22,445 nt of DNA from JAHJQQ01 sp041739295 (GTDB taxonomy: Bacteria > Pseudomonadota > Gammaproteobacteria > Thiohalobacterales > Thiohalobacteraceae), in NCBI GenBank assembly GCA_041739295.1, contig JBGSOE010000481.1, positions 1 to 22,445 of the forward strand. Direction: 5' to 3'. The translations under genes and the position numbers were made by a program. Each line of letters starts with the position of its first letter. Position 1 is the first letter of the stretch. This document shows positions 1 through 6,650 of the stretch, in pieces. A model generated the notes under the pieces. That model saw nothing but the letters and a program-made list of their open reading frames with translations, did no database searches and was not told where the DNA came from.

Positions 1-282
1 TGCGCCTGATGAACGGATAATGGCCTGAAAATATGCCATAAAACACCTGCTCTAGTGCCAAACATTGGCGCTTCAGGGCAAACATCACGTTGAACAGAGT
101 GTATGCGACTGGAATCAGCACTTGTTCAGAGATTCCTTAGGGTTATTAGAGCTTCTTTCATATTCTTGCCATCCCTTTCTGAGTCCTGTTGGTATTAGCT
201 AATGGGGTGATGTCTCATTTATCATGCCCCTAGTTTCAGATCAGTCAGAATTATTCATGAAACATAAGACTCTATAACCGCT
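1..282. other. Non-coding leader upstream of gspA
   Basis: No reading frame here has convincing coding character. A small hairpin (GCCAA, 3-base loop, TTGGC) lies at about 58-70. A TATAAC hexamer at 273-278 resembles a sigma70 -10 box, but it sits only four bases before the gspA ATG and I see no good -35 partner or Shine-Dalgarno sequence. The gspA promoter is probably in this stretch but I cannot place it with confidence. Confidence 0.4.
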
Positions 283-2007
283 ATGTATTGCAAACACTTC
301 GGATTAGACAGCAAGCCCTTCTCTATTTCTCCGGATCCGCGCTTTCTGTTCCTTAGCGATCGGCATCGGGAGGCGCTCGCGCATCTGCTCTATGGCGTGG
401 GCGAGGGCGGTGGGTTTGTACAGCTGACCGGTGAAGTTGGCACCGGCAAGACGATGCTGTGTCGTACTCTGTTGGAGCAATTGCCGGGTTCGGTGGATGT
501 CGCGTTGATCCTTAACCCCAAGCTGAGTGGCTTCGAATTGGTTGCGACGATCTGCGATGAGCTGAAGGTTGCGTACCCACGGGATACACAGAGCCAGAAG
601 GTTCTAATAGATCAGTTAAATCATCATTTGCTGGATAGCCATGCCGCCGGACGCAGGACGATTCTGATCCTCGATGAGGCACAGAACCTCAGCACCGAGG
701 TGCTGGAGCAGATCCGTCTGCTGACCAATTTGGAGACGGCCCAGGCCAAATTGTTGCAGATCATCTTGATTGGCCAGCCAGAACTGCAAACACTGCTGGC
801 GCGCAATGAACTGCGCCAACTTGCGCAACGTATCACGGCGCGTTATCACCTGGGTTCCCTGGGCCGCGAAGAAACGCGAACCTATATTACGCACCGGTTG
901 CGGGTCAGCGGAGGTCATGCCGATCTGTTCACGCCACAAGCGATGGATGAGGTGCATAAACTGTCGACCGGTGTGCCGCGGCTGATCAATGTGATCTGCG
1001 ACCGTGCGTTGCTGGGAGCCTATGTCGAAGATAAGCGCCGCGTCGATCGCACGATTTTGCGTCACGCCGCAGACGAGGTGCTGCCAGAATTCCGTGGCAA
1101 TCAGAGTAGTAAGCCGCTGTCCTGGCCCTGGGCAGCCGCCATCATAGTGTTTGTACTTGCGGGCAGTGCGTTGTGGTGGGAACGTTTTGTGACGCCGACC
1201 GCGGAGTCGCAGAATATGCCTCCGGTTGCTGAGAGTCCTGCTTCGACAATGCCTGACCCAGCCGATGCAGACGTCGTGCCAGAGTCGCGGGAGGGCATAG
1301 AAGCGGCAGCGGTACTCGCGGACCCGAATTTATTGCCGCCGCCTGATCCCCTGGAAACCGATATGCTGCCGGAGCCGTCTGGGTTGCCCGATCGATTATC
1401 GGCTGCTGTAGATGAAAGTTCTGAACTGCGTGCTTGGAGCGGCCTGTTCAAGCTATGGAATATCGCTTTATATCTAGATGATCAGCTGTTGCCGTGTGAT
1501 CAGGCGGCGAAACAGGGTATGCGCTGTCTAATCCGCAGTGGTAACTGGACGCAGTTGCGAAGTTTCGATCGGCCGGCGATTTTGCAAATGATCGCGCCAG
1601 GTGGTCAGCGTGTGTCCGTATTGCTGCGTGGTTTGCAGGGGGAGCAAGCACTTATCGAACTGGGTAGTGAAGTGTTGCGGTTGCCGATCAGCGAAATCGA
1701 TGCGCACTGGCATGGGCAGTTCATGTTGCTTTGGCGCTCGCCGATCCGTAGCGAGTCCATGCGTGCCGGCTTGCGCGGTGAGGATGTCGTGTGGCTGCGC
1801 AATCTCTTGGATCGATTATTGCCGGGTTCGGCAATGCCGAGCGCCACGCCGAATTTGTATGATGCCGCGCTGACCGAACAGGTGAAGCAGTTCCAGTCCA
1901 GCCAGTCGCTCGAACCTGATGGTGTGGTCGGTACTATGACGCTGATTCACTTGAACTCCGCTGATCAGACGTCAGGCGGTCCACGGCTGACTGATTCAGC
2001 CACATAA
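283..2007 (+). CDS. gspA: GspA/ExeA-type AAA ATPase with peptidoglycan-binding domain
   Basis: Inner-membrane ATPase that, with GspB, is known in the ExeA family to help assemble the secretin GspD of the type II secretion system through the peptidoglycan. The N-terminus (MYCKHFGLDSKPFSISPDPR) is typical of ExeA. Walker A is GEVGTGKT (residues 50-57) and Walker B is ILILDEAQ (127-134). A membrane helix spans about 281-299, so the ATPase is cytoplasmic and the rest periplasmic. After a Pro/Glu-rich linker comes a region near 385-490 like the C39-peptidase-like segment of GspA proteins, then a peptidoglycan-binding-1 motif at about 500-560 (QFQSSQSLEPDGVVGTMTL). At 574 residues it has full family length. 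gspB follows after 12 bases. No clear ribosome binding site precedes the ATG, but the start matches the family. The rest of the gsp cluster is not in the window. Confidence 0.93.
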   Translation: MYCKHFGLDSKPFSISPDPRFLFLSDRHREALAHLLYGVGEGGGFVQLTGEVGTGKTMLCRTLLEQLPGSVDVALILNPKLSGFELVATICDELKVAYPRDTQSQKVLIDQLNHHLLDSHAAGRRTILILDEAQNLSTEVLEQIRLLTNLETAQAKLLQIILIGQPELQTLLARNELRQLAQRITARYHLGSLGREETRTYITHRLRVSGGHADLFTPQAMDEVHKLSTGVPRLINVICDRALLGAYVEDKRRVDRTILRHAADEVLPEFRGNQSSKPLSWPWAAAIIVFVLAGSALWWERFVTPTAESQNMPPVAESPASTMPDPADADVVPESREGIEAAAVLADPNLLPPPDPLETDMLPEPSGLPDRLSAAVDESSELRAWSGLFKLWNIALYLDDQLLPCDQAAKQGMRCLIRSGNWTQLRSFDRPAILQMIAPGGQRVSVLLRGLQGEQALIELGSEVLRLPISEIDAHWHGQFMLLWRSPIRSESMRAGLRGEDVVWLRNLLDRLLPGSAMPSATPNLYDAALTEQVKQFQSSQSLEPDGVVGTMTLIHLNSADQTSGGPRLTDSAT

Positions 2008-2019
2008 GGGGCTGCACAT

Positions 2020-2667
2020 ATGTCTTATATCCTTGAAGCCCTGAAAAAATCCGAGCAAGAACGTCAGATCGGACATGTGCCGGATATCTCCATGGTGCAG
2101 GAGTCGCCGCGCCCCGTCGTGTCCCGCTGGCCGCGTTGGTTGCTGATCGCATTCGTCGTGAATGCGTTGATCTTGGTGGCTATCGCTTGGCGGCCTTGGG
2201 AAAAGCGTGCAGCGCAGCAAGTTTCTCCAGTCGTTGCCACGACACCGATGTCACCGGTTGCGCCATCGGAGAAACAGTCGATAAGCGCCAGTGCTCCTAG
2301 CGTATCGGCACCTGTTGCAGCAGCGCATCCAGCACCGAAAATGGAAGAATTGCCTGCCCCAGTAACGCAAATGCCACCCCCGCCGCCGGCACCTGTTTAC
2401 AGACCCGAGCCCATCAGTATCGAAACCGAACCGGTTCTGCCGCCACGCTGGCAGGATCTCCCGTTTGAAGAGCGCAAAAATCTACCGGCTCCGCGTATTG
2501 ACGTGCATGTGTTCGCGCGCGAGCCGGCGCGGCGTTTTGTATTGATTAATCTACGCAAATACCAGGAGGGCGACACAGTTGACGAAGGTGCGACCATCGA
2601 GTCTATCCTCGCCGACGGAATTGTGTTGTCATACCAGGGTCAGCGTTATCGAGTGGATCGTCCCTAG
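2020..2667 (+). CDS. gspB: General secretion pathway protein B
   Basis: Partner of GspA in the inner-membrane complex that lets the type II secretin assemble. The start MSYILEALKKSEQERQIG is the conserved cytoplasmic N-terminus of GspB/ExeB. One membrane helix follows at about residues 38-58 (PRWLLIAFVVNALILVAIAW). The middle (about 65-145) is a Pro/Ala-rich linker suited to crossing the periplasm. The C-terminal 65 residues (from about 150) form the small GspB/PulB periplasmic domain, ending ILADGIVLSYQGQRYRV. An AAGGGG ribosome binding site lies eight bases before the ATG. The stop codon overlaps the GTG start of the protease gene by one base (TAGTG), so the two are probably translationally coupled. 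Confidence 0.92.
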   Translation: MSYILEALKKSEQERQIGHVPDISMVQESPRPVVSRWPRWLLIAFVVNALILVAIAWRPWEKRAAQQVSPVVATTPMSPVAPSEKQSISASAPSVSAPVAAAHPAPKMEELPAPVTQMPPPPPAPVYRPEPISIETEPVLPPRWQDLPFEERKNLPAPRIDVHVFAREPARRFVLINLRKYQEGDTVDEGATIESILADGIVLSYQGQRYRVDRP

Positions 2668-4247
2668 TGTATGAAGTTACGTTGCGGTTGACCGCGCTGC
2701 GGTCATGGTGTGCCTGTGCCCTGATTTGCTGGAGTTCAATCGGCTCAGCAGGTGTATTGGCGTCATCCCCAGACAGCCTTGTTTCGCGGCTGATACTCCG
2801 TCTCCATGATGATACCCATGCGCATTCGGCCGATGGTCGGCGTCACTCATCCGAAGCGCGCCTGAACGCTATTTTGCGATCAGAGCACATCGACAGCGTG
2901 ACTTTTGAGCGCAGCGTCGACGCCTCGTTGGCCATTCTGCGGTTTACGACACCGGTAACGACAGAGCAGGCCACTGACATCGCCAATCGGCTGAAGTCCT
3001 CGTCCGAGGTAATGTATGCGGAGTCAGACGGCTGGGTTAAACCGGCGTTTGTTCCGAGCGATCCGCCAGCCGAGTTAGCAAAACAATGGTTCCAGTATGA
3101 AACCTATGGCATCAACGCCTACCCGGCCTGGGATCTGACACGGGGTGACGCTGGGTTGGTGATTGCCTTGCTGGATACCGGCATCCGTACCCATGAGGAT
3201 TTAGATCCCGCCAGCGTACTACCCGGTTATGACTTCATTAGCGTTACCGCCATTTCCAATGATGGCAACGGGCGTGACCCAGATCCTGCCGATCCTGGCG
3301 ATGCTGTGAGAGCCGATGAGTGTGGTGTAGGTGAACCGGCCGAGGATAGTAGCTGGCATGGTCTTCACTTGGCCGGAATTATGATTGCCGTCGCCGATAA
3401 TGCAGTGGGCGGCACGGGCATTAATCATTTTTCGCGTTTGCTGCCGGTGCGGGTTCTAGGTAAGTGTGGCGGCAATTTCAGCGACATTCTGGATGCCATC
3501 CTCTGGTCGGCCGGCCTACCTGTCAGCGGGGTTCCGGTCAACGCCACGCCGGCGAAGGTCATCAACCTGAGCTTCGCCGGTACCGGTGGTTGTAATGCGG
3601 CCGTACAGGATGTCATCAATCGCGTAGTGGCGGCGGGCAGTATTGTGGTTGCCGCGGCGGGTAATGAAAACGGTGCGGATGTCGCCACGGTTTTCCCGGC
3701 CGGTTGCAATAATGTCATTGCAGTCGCCGCGACAGGCCGAAGCGGTGCCGTTGCGAGCTATTCCAATATTGGTAGCCGGGTGTTGCTGAGTGCGCCCGGT
3801 GGCGACGGTCCGTTCCTATCCGATGACATTTATTCGACCCACAATAGCGGGATAACAACTCCGGGTATTGATAGTTATACCTATCTCGCGGGCACCAGTG
3901 TGGCGACGGCCCAGGTATCGGCTGCGGTGTCGTTATTGCTTTCAGTGCAGCCAGCGCTGACGTTAAGCAATATCCGGCAGATTCTGACTCAGACCGCACA
4001 GCCTTACACCGGCGGTTGCCCGTCCGCGAACTGCGGTGCGGGCAGGTTGGATCTGTTTGCAGCCCTCCAGCTGGCGCAGACCACGACACCCGGGGACCCC
4101 CAGGTAGCGGCGCAGAGCAGTAGCGGCGGCGGTGGAGGCGGTTGCGTGTTACGGCCTAATGCAAATGCCGTAGCGGATGGCGCGTGGTGGCTGGTGTTGC
4201 TGTTCCTCGGCGGTCTCTGGTTGCGGCATCAATCGACGCGGGATTGA
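2667..4247 (+). CDS. Secreted subtilisin-like S8 serine protease with C-terminal sorting tail
   Basis: Predicted exported serine endopeptidase of the subtilase family. A signal-peptide-like hydrophobic stretch covers residues 13-31. Residues 40-125 look like an inhibitor-type propeptide. The catalytic domain (about 138-470) has Asp170 in LLDTGI, His231 in WHGLHLAG, Asn333 of the oxyanion hole in AAGNENG, and Ser411 in AGTSVAT, so the triad is complete. The C-terminus has six glycines and a cysteine (487-493), a hydrophobic helix (about 505-521) and a short charged tail. That layout is shared by GlyGly-CTERM, JDVT-CTERM and related tails that are cut by an intramembrane protease. The GTG start overlaps the gspB stop; the nearby ATG at 2671 leads to a stop after six codons. 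The 3' end overlaps the convergent FKBP gene by 19 bases. The substrate is unknown. Confidence 0.9.
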   Translation: MYEVTLRLTALRSWCACALICWSSIGSAGVLASSPDSLVSRLILRLHDDTHAHSADGRRHSSEARLNAILRSEHIDSVTFERSVDASLAILRFTTPVTTEQATDIANRLKSSSEVMYAESDGWVKPAFVPSDPPAELAKQWFQYETYGINAYPAWDLTRGDAGLVIALLDTGIRTHEDLDPASVLPGYDFISVTAISNDGNGRDPDPADPGDAVRADECGVGEPAEDSSWHGLHLAGIMIAVADNAVGGTGINHFSRLLPVRVLGKCGGNFSDILDAILWSAGLPVSGVPVNATPAKVINLSFAGTGGCNAAVQDVINRVVAAGSIVVAAAGNENGADVATVFPAGCNNVIAVAATGRSGAVASYSNIGSRVLLSAPGGDGPFLSDDIYSTHNSGITTPGIDSYTYLAGTSVATAQVSAAVSLLLSVQPALTLSNIRQILTQTAQPYTGGCPSANCGAGRLDLFAALQLAQTTTPGDPQVAAQSSSGGGGGGCVLRPNANAVADGAWWLVLLFLGGLWLRHQSTRD

Positions 4248-4723
4248 AGGCCGATAGACTCCGCCGCTGCGATTTCCTCTGCGCTGGCGTCACGAATGCC
4301 CTGAATCTCAACTTCGAATATCAGTGTTTCGCCCGCCAACGGATGGTTGGCATCCAGTTTCACCATGCCGTTTTCAATCGCGGTAATACGAAAATGGATG
4401 TCGTTACCCAGTTCATCCTGCCCAACCAGAGACTTGCCCGTGGCGATATCTTCACCGGGAGGTAAGGCATCTAGTGGCACTTCGTGCAGCAACTCGGTGT
4501 CTCGACGTCCAAAGGCGTCATCCGGGAGCAGTCGCACGCGCACCAACTCACCGACACTCTGACCTTCAAGGGCGCTTTCCAGCTTGGGGAACAGGTTTCC
4601 GCAACCCTGTACATAGTGGATGGGCTTGCTGCTAGCCGCGCGGATCTCTGCGCCGTTACCGGTGGTGAGGCTGTATTGCAGTGAAACCTGCTTGTGTCGG
4701 CTAATCTGTTCGCGGCGAGTCAT
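4229..4723 (-). CDS. SlyD-like FKBP-type peptidyl-prolyl cis-trans isomerase
   Basis: Predicted cytoplasmic prolyl isomerase/chaperone of the SlyD/FkpB branch. The FKBP core starts at VSLQYSLTTGNG and continues with PIHYVQGCGNLFPKLESALEG. The insert-in-flap chaperone region follows and ends in LDANHPLAGETLIFEVEI, a strong SlyD-family signature. The His/Cys-rich metal-binding tail of E. coli SlyD is absent, so it is closer to the shorter FkpB/SlpA type. I chose the ATG at 4723 (164 residues) over the one at 4753 (174 residues). The longer form adds ten residues not usual in the family, and a TATACT -10-like hexamer at 4755-4760 would place the transcript start downstream of the first ATG. Neither start has a good ribosome binding site. 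Confidence 0.88.
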   Translation of the reverse strand: MTRREQISRHKQVSLQYSLTTGNGAEIRAASSKPIHYVQGCGNLFPKLESALEGQSVGELVRVRLLPDDAFGRRDTELLHEVPLDALPPGEDIATGKSLVGQDELGNDIHFRITAIENGMVKLDANHPLAGETLIFEVEIQGIRDASAEEIAAAESIGLQSRVD

Positions 4724-4754
4724 AGGTAGATTCTGGTTAAAATGACGTAGCATC

Positions 4755-4760
4755 AGTATA
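4755..4760 (-). promoter_or_regulatory. Possible -10 box for the FKBP gene
   Basis: Read on the minus strand this is TATACT, five of six bases of the sigma70 -10 consensus. No convincing -35 hexamer is found 16-19 bases upstream. If functional, transcription would begin at about 4748, inside the longest possible reading frame, which favours the ATG at 4723. Confidence 0.25.
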
Positions 4761-4891
4761 CAGGGCTGGTATATAGGCGGCCGAAATCCCCGATAATTTT
4801 CCAGGAACTCAACCTGGATGGAATTTGTCCTGGTCTTATGGATGTTGGCAGTTGATCTTAGAAATGCACTGAAGAAGAGAGATTTAATGGC

Positions 4892-5365
4892 ATGTTGAAA
4901 TCCTTCCGACGATTTTTCGATGAGTTCGTCATGGCTGAGTTATCCAACTCGCCACAGCAGGCACACGAACACCAGCTTCAGCTCGCGACCGCTGCCTTGA
5001 TGATGGAGATGGTGCGGGCCGATTTCGAGACACAGATAGCAGAACGCGAACAGGTCTTGGCGCTACTGACGCAGGAATTCAGTTTGTCGCCCCAGGAGGC
5101 ATTGCGGATTGCAGCGTTAGGCGAGGAGCAGGTGCGTGAGTCCGTGTCGTTGTATGAGTTTACCCAGGCCATTGATACGGCCCTGTCGCAGTCAGATAAG
5201 GTCCGCATGATCGAGATGCTCTGGCAGGTGGCCTATGCCGATGGCGCGCTGGATAAGTACGAAGAATATCTGATGCGCAAGCTGGCTGACCTGCTGCATT
5301 TGAGTCATCGCCAGCTTATACAGGCGAAGCATAGGGTGTTGGAGGCGCGCGGGGTGATTTTATAA
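4892..5365 (+). CDS. TerB-fold (tellurite resistance TerB/DjlA-like) protein
   Basis: A 157-residue all-helical protein of the TerB superfamily. Recognisable parts are the first acidic helix pair (ATAALMMEMVRADFETQIAE, about 33-52) and the second half (MIEMLWQVAYADGALDKYEE, about 109-128), which match the metal-binding YADG-type repeats of TerB and of the middle domain of DjlA. There is no signal peptide or membrane helix, so it is probably cytoplasmic. A purine-rich GAAGAAGAGAG stretch lies 11 bases before the ATG. It stands alone between two minus-strand genes. Proteins of this kind are common in gammaproteobacteria outside any tellurite operon, so I infer no tellurite role. The function is unknown. 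Confidence 0.82.
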   Translation: MLKSFRRFFDEFVMAELSNSPQQAHEHQLQLATAALMMEMVRADFETQIAEREQVLALLTQEFSLSPQEALRIAALGEEQVRESVSLYEFTQAIDTALSQSDKVRMIEMLWQVAYADGALDKYEEYLMRKLADLLHLSHRQLIQAKHRVLEARGVIL

Positions 5366-5443
5366 CGTTGGGGAGAAGGCTGGGGGCAATCAACCGGCTG
5401 AAAATATGCCGACGCGCAAACCATCGACGAAATGAAGATTAGG

Positions 5444-5470
5444 GCGGGGAATCCAGGGTAGATTCCCCGC
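5444..5470. terminator. Hairpin between the TerB and HU genes
   Basis: A perfect 10-bp stem (GCGGGGAATC, 7-base loop, GATTCCCCGC) lies between the two convergent genes, 46 bases beyond the HU stop and 79 bases beyond the TerB stop. There is no clear U-run on either strand, so it could be a weak bidirectional terminator or an mRNA 3'-end stabiliser. Confidence 0.5.
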
Positions 5471-5515
5471 GCCTAAGAGGCGGTGCATCCGTGCACTGCA
5501 ATGCCGATAGTCGGC

Positions 5516-5875
5516 TCAGACCATATCCTTGAGTGCCTTCAGTGCAGCGATTTTGACCACGTTGCGGGCCGGTTTGGCCTTGAAAATGGTGTCTTCGCCG
5601 GTGAAGGGGTTGACGCCCTTACGAGCCTTGGTGGCCGGCTTGCGCACAACTTTGATCTTCATCAAGCCAGGTACCGAGAACACGCCCGGACCATTCTTCT
5701 TCAGGTCGCGCTTGATCAGTCCGCTCAGGGTCTCGAACACTGAACCAACGTCTTTCTTGGTCAGTCCGGTCTGTTCGGCAATGTAGCTCATAGCTTCAGA
5801 CTTGGTTGTCGGGGAATTCGATGCCTTGACGGCATTCTTCTTGGCGGACTTACCAGCTTTTTTCTTCGCAGCCAT
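5516..5875 (-). CDS. HU/IHF-family DNA-binding protein with lysine-rich N-terminal tail
   Basis: Histone-like nucleoid protein, 119 residues. Residues 1-22 form a Lys/Ala-rich tail (MAAKKKAGKSAKKNAVKA) that canonical 90-residue HU lacks. The HU fold follows: the dimerisation helices (SEAMSYIAEQTGLTKKDVGSVFETL), the beta hairpin (GPGVFSVPGLMKIKVVRKP) and the DNA-binding arm ending in RKGVNPFTGEDTIFKAKPAR, where the proline of the GxNPxTGE motif inserts into DNA. Tailed HU proteins are known in several proteobacterial groups; the tail probably adds nonspecific DNA contacts, as in histone H1. The ribosome binding site AGAGGAG is well placed. The long non-coding region upstream contains a palindrome near the likely promoter. 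Confidence 0.92.
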   Translation of the reverse strand: MAAKKKAGKSAKKNAVKASNSPTTKSEAMSYIAEQTGLTKKDVGSVFETLSGLIKRDLKKNGPGVFSVPGLMKIKVVRKPATKARKGVNPFTGEDTIFKAKPARNVVKIAALKALKDMV

Positions 5876-5902
5876 TCAATGTGCTCCTCTGTGTTTCCAG
5901 CA

Positions 5903-5929
5903 TATCGTTATCCAACGCCGGATAAGATA
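5903..5929. promoter_or_regulatory. Operator-like palindrome upstream of the HU gene
   Basis: TTATCC (5908-5913), six bases, then GGATAA (5920-5925), extended by TATC on the left and GATA on the right with one bulged G. It lies 28 to 54 bases before the HU start codon, where a promoter or 5' untranslated region is expected. It could be a repressor site or an mRNA hairpin; no regulator can be named. Confidence 0.3.
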
Positions 5930-6605
5930 GCACAATAATTCTGCAGTGGAAGGCTTTTCAGCCTTGAATAACAGTATTTACTGCACATCGGCCAAGTGAT
6001 AAATGTCGGCCTTACGCGGCATCATAATGCGAATTTATGTCGCGTGACGTCCTATCTAGGGCTAGTGGCTGTCATCTGAGTAGGTGTTTTAAGGCTGTAA
6101 TTATAGGTGTTTCGTGAATTTAGTTAGGATATGGCTAAAAATGTTTGAGCCTGATCAGTCCGAAAGAATTTGCACCACTACGGGTCGTTGAATGTCGATT
6201 TCTCCCTTGCTGGATGTTTAATTCAGGCTGCTGTTTTAGCGAAATTAGACTGTTCAGGTGAGTGTGATTTGCGGCGCAGGTTGTATAAATCGGATGCTTG
6301 TGACCCATCTGCGGTTCTGGGTCTGTCCCTGGTGTAGGGTGATGTGCCACGCTGTGGATTGTGTGTTAGTCGGTCGATTCAGGGCGGAATTCTGGGCTTA
6401 CATGACGACTAGATTTGGTATGGTTGTGTGGCCGCGTTCTGAAGTGTGACGCTGTTCGCATTATTGTGGCGCCCGGCAAAGGTAAAGAAACGACTGGCCG
6501 AGATCTTGCGTGCAGGGATCGTTAAACGCGCTGGAGTGCGCCAAATCGCTTAAGCATTAGTCGCTACGGCCGCTAGATCTCGGTAGGGTACGTGGCCCCA
6601 TCTGT

Positions 6606-6633
6606 TTGACAAATGGATTGATTTTTAAGATTC
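6606..6633 (+). promoter_or_regulatory. Weak promoter candidate for the giant coiled-coil gene
   Basis: A perfect -35 hexamer TTGACA at 6606-6611 is followed by an AT-rich spacer, but the -10 options are poor (TAAGAT at a spacing of only 14, AGATTC at 16). The ATG is 18 bases beyond the stretch. Confidence 0.25.
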
Positions 6634-6650
6634 CTCGCGGCTGAGTTGGT

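Larger units (their letters stand above)
5876..6650. other. Long gene-free region between HU and the giant coiled-coil gene
   Basis: About 775 bases with no frame that I can defend as a gene; the short open frames have skewed, unfamiliar composition and no ribosome binding sites. The stretch looks more AT-rich than its surroundings. It holds the HU palindrome at 5903-5929, a small hairpin (AAGGC, 6-base loop, GCCTT) at 5950-5965, and a TTGACA at 6606-6611 that may belong to the promoter of the next gene. A decayed gene or an untranslated RNA is possible, but I see no direct evidence for either. Confidence 0.5.

Noticed and set aside
4892..5365. A tellurite-resistance function for the TerB-fold gene
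   Set aside because: None of the other ter genes is present, and isolated TerB domains occur widely without that role.
6447..6554. 35-codon GTG frame ending KKRLAEILRAGIVKRAGVRQ
   Set aside because: It looks helical and protein-like but is short, has no ribosome binding site and matches no family that I know; chance is likely.
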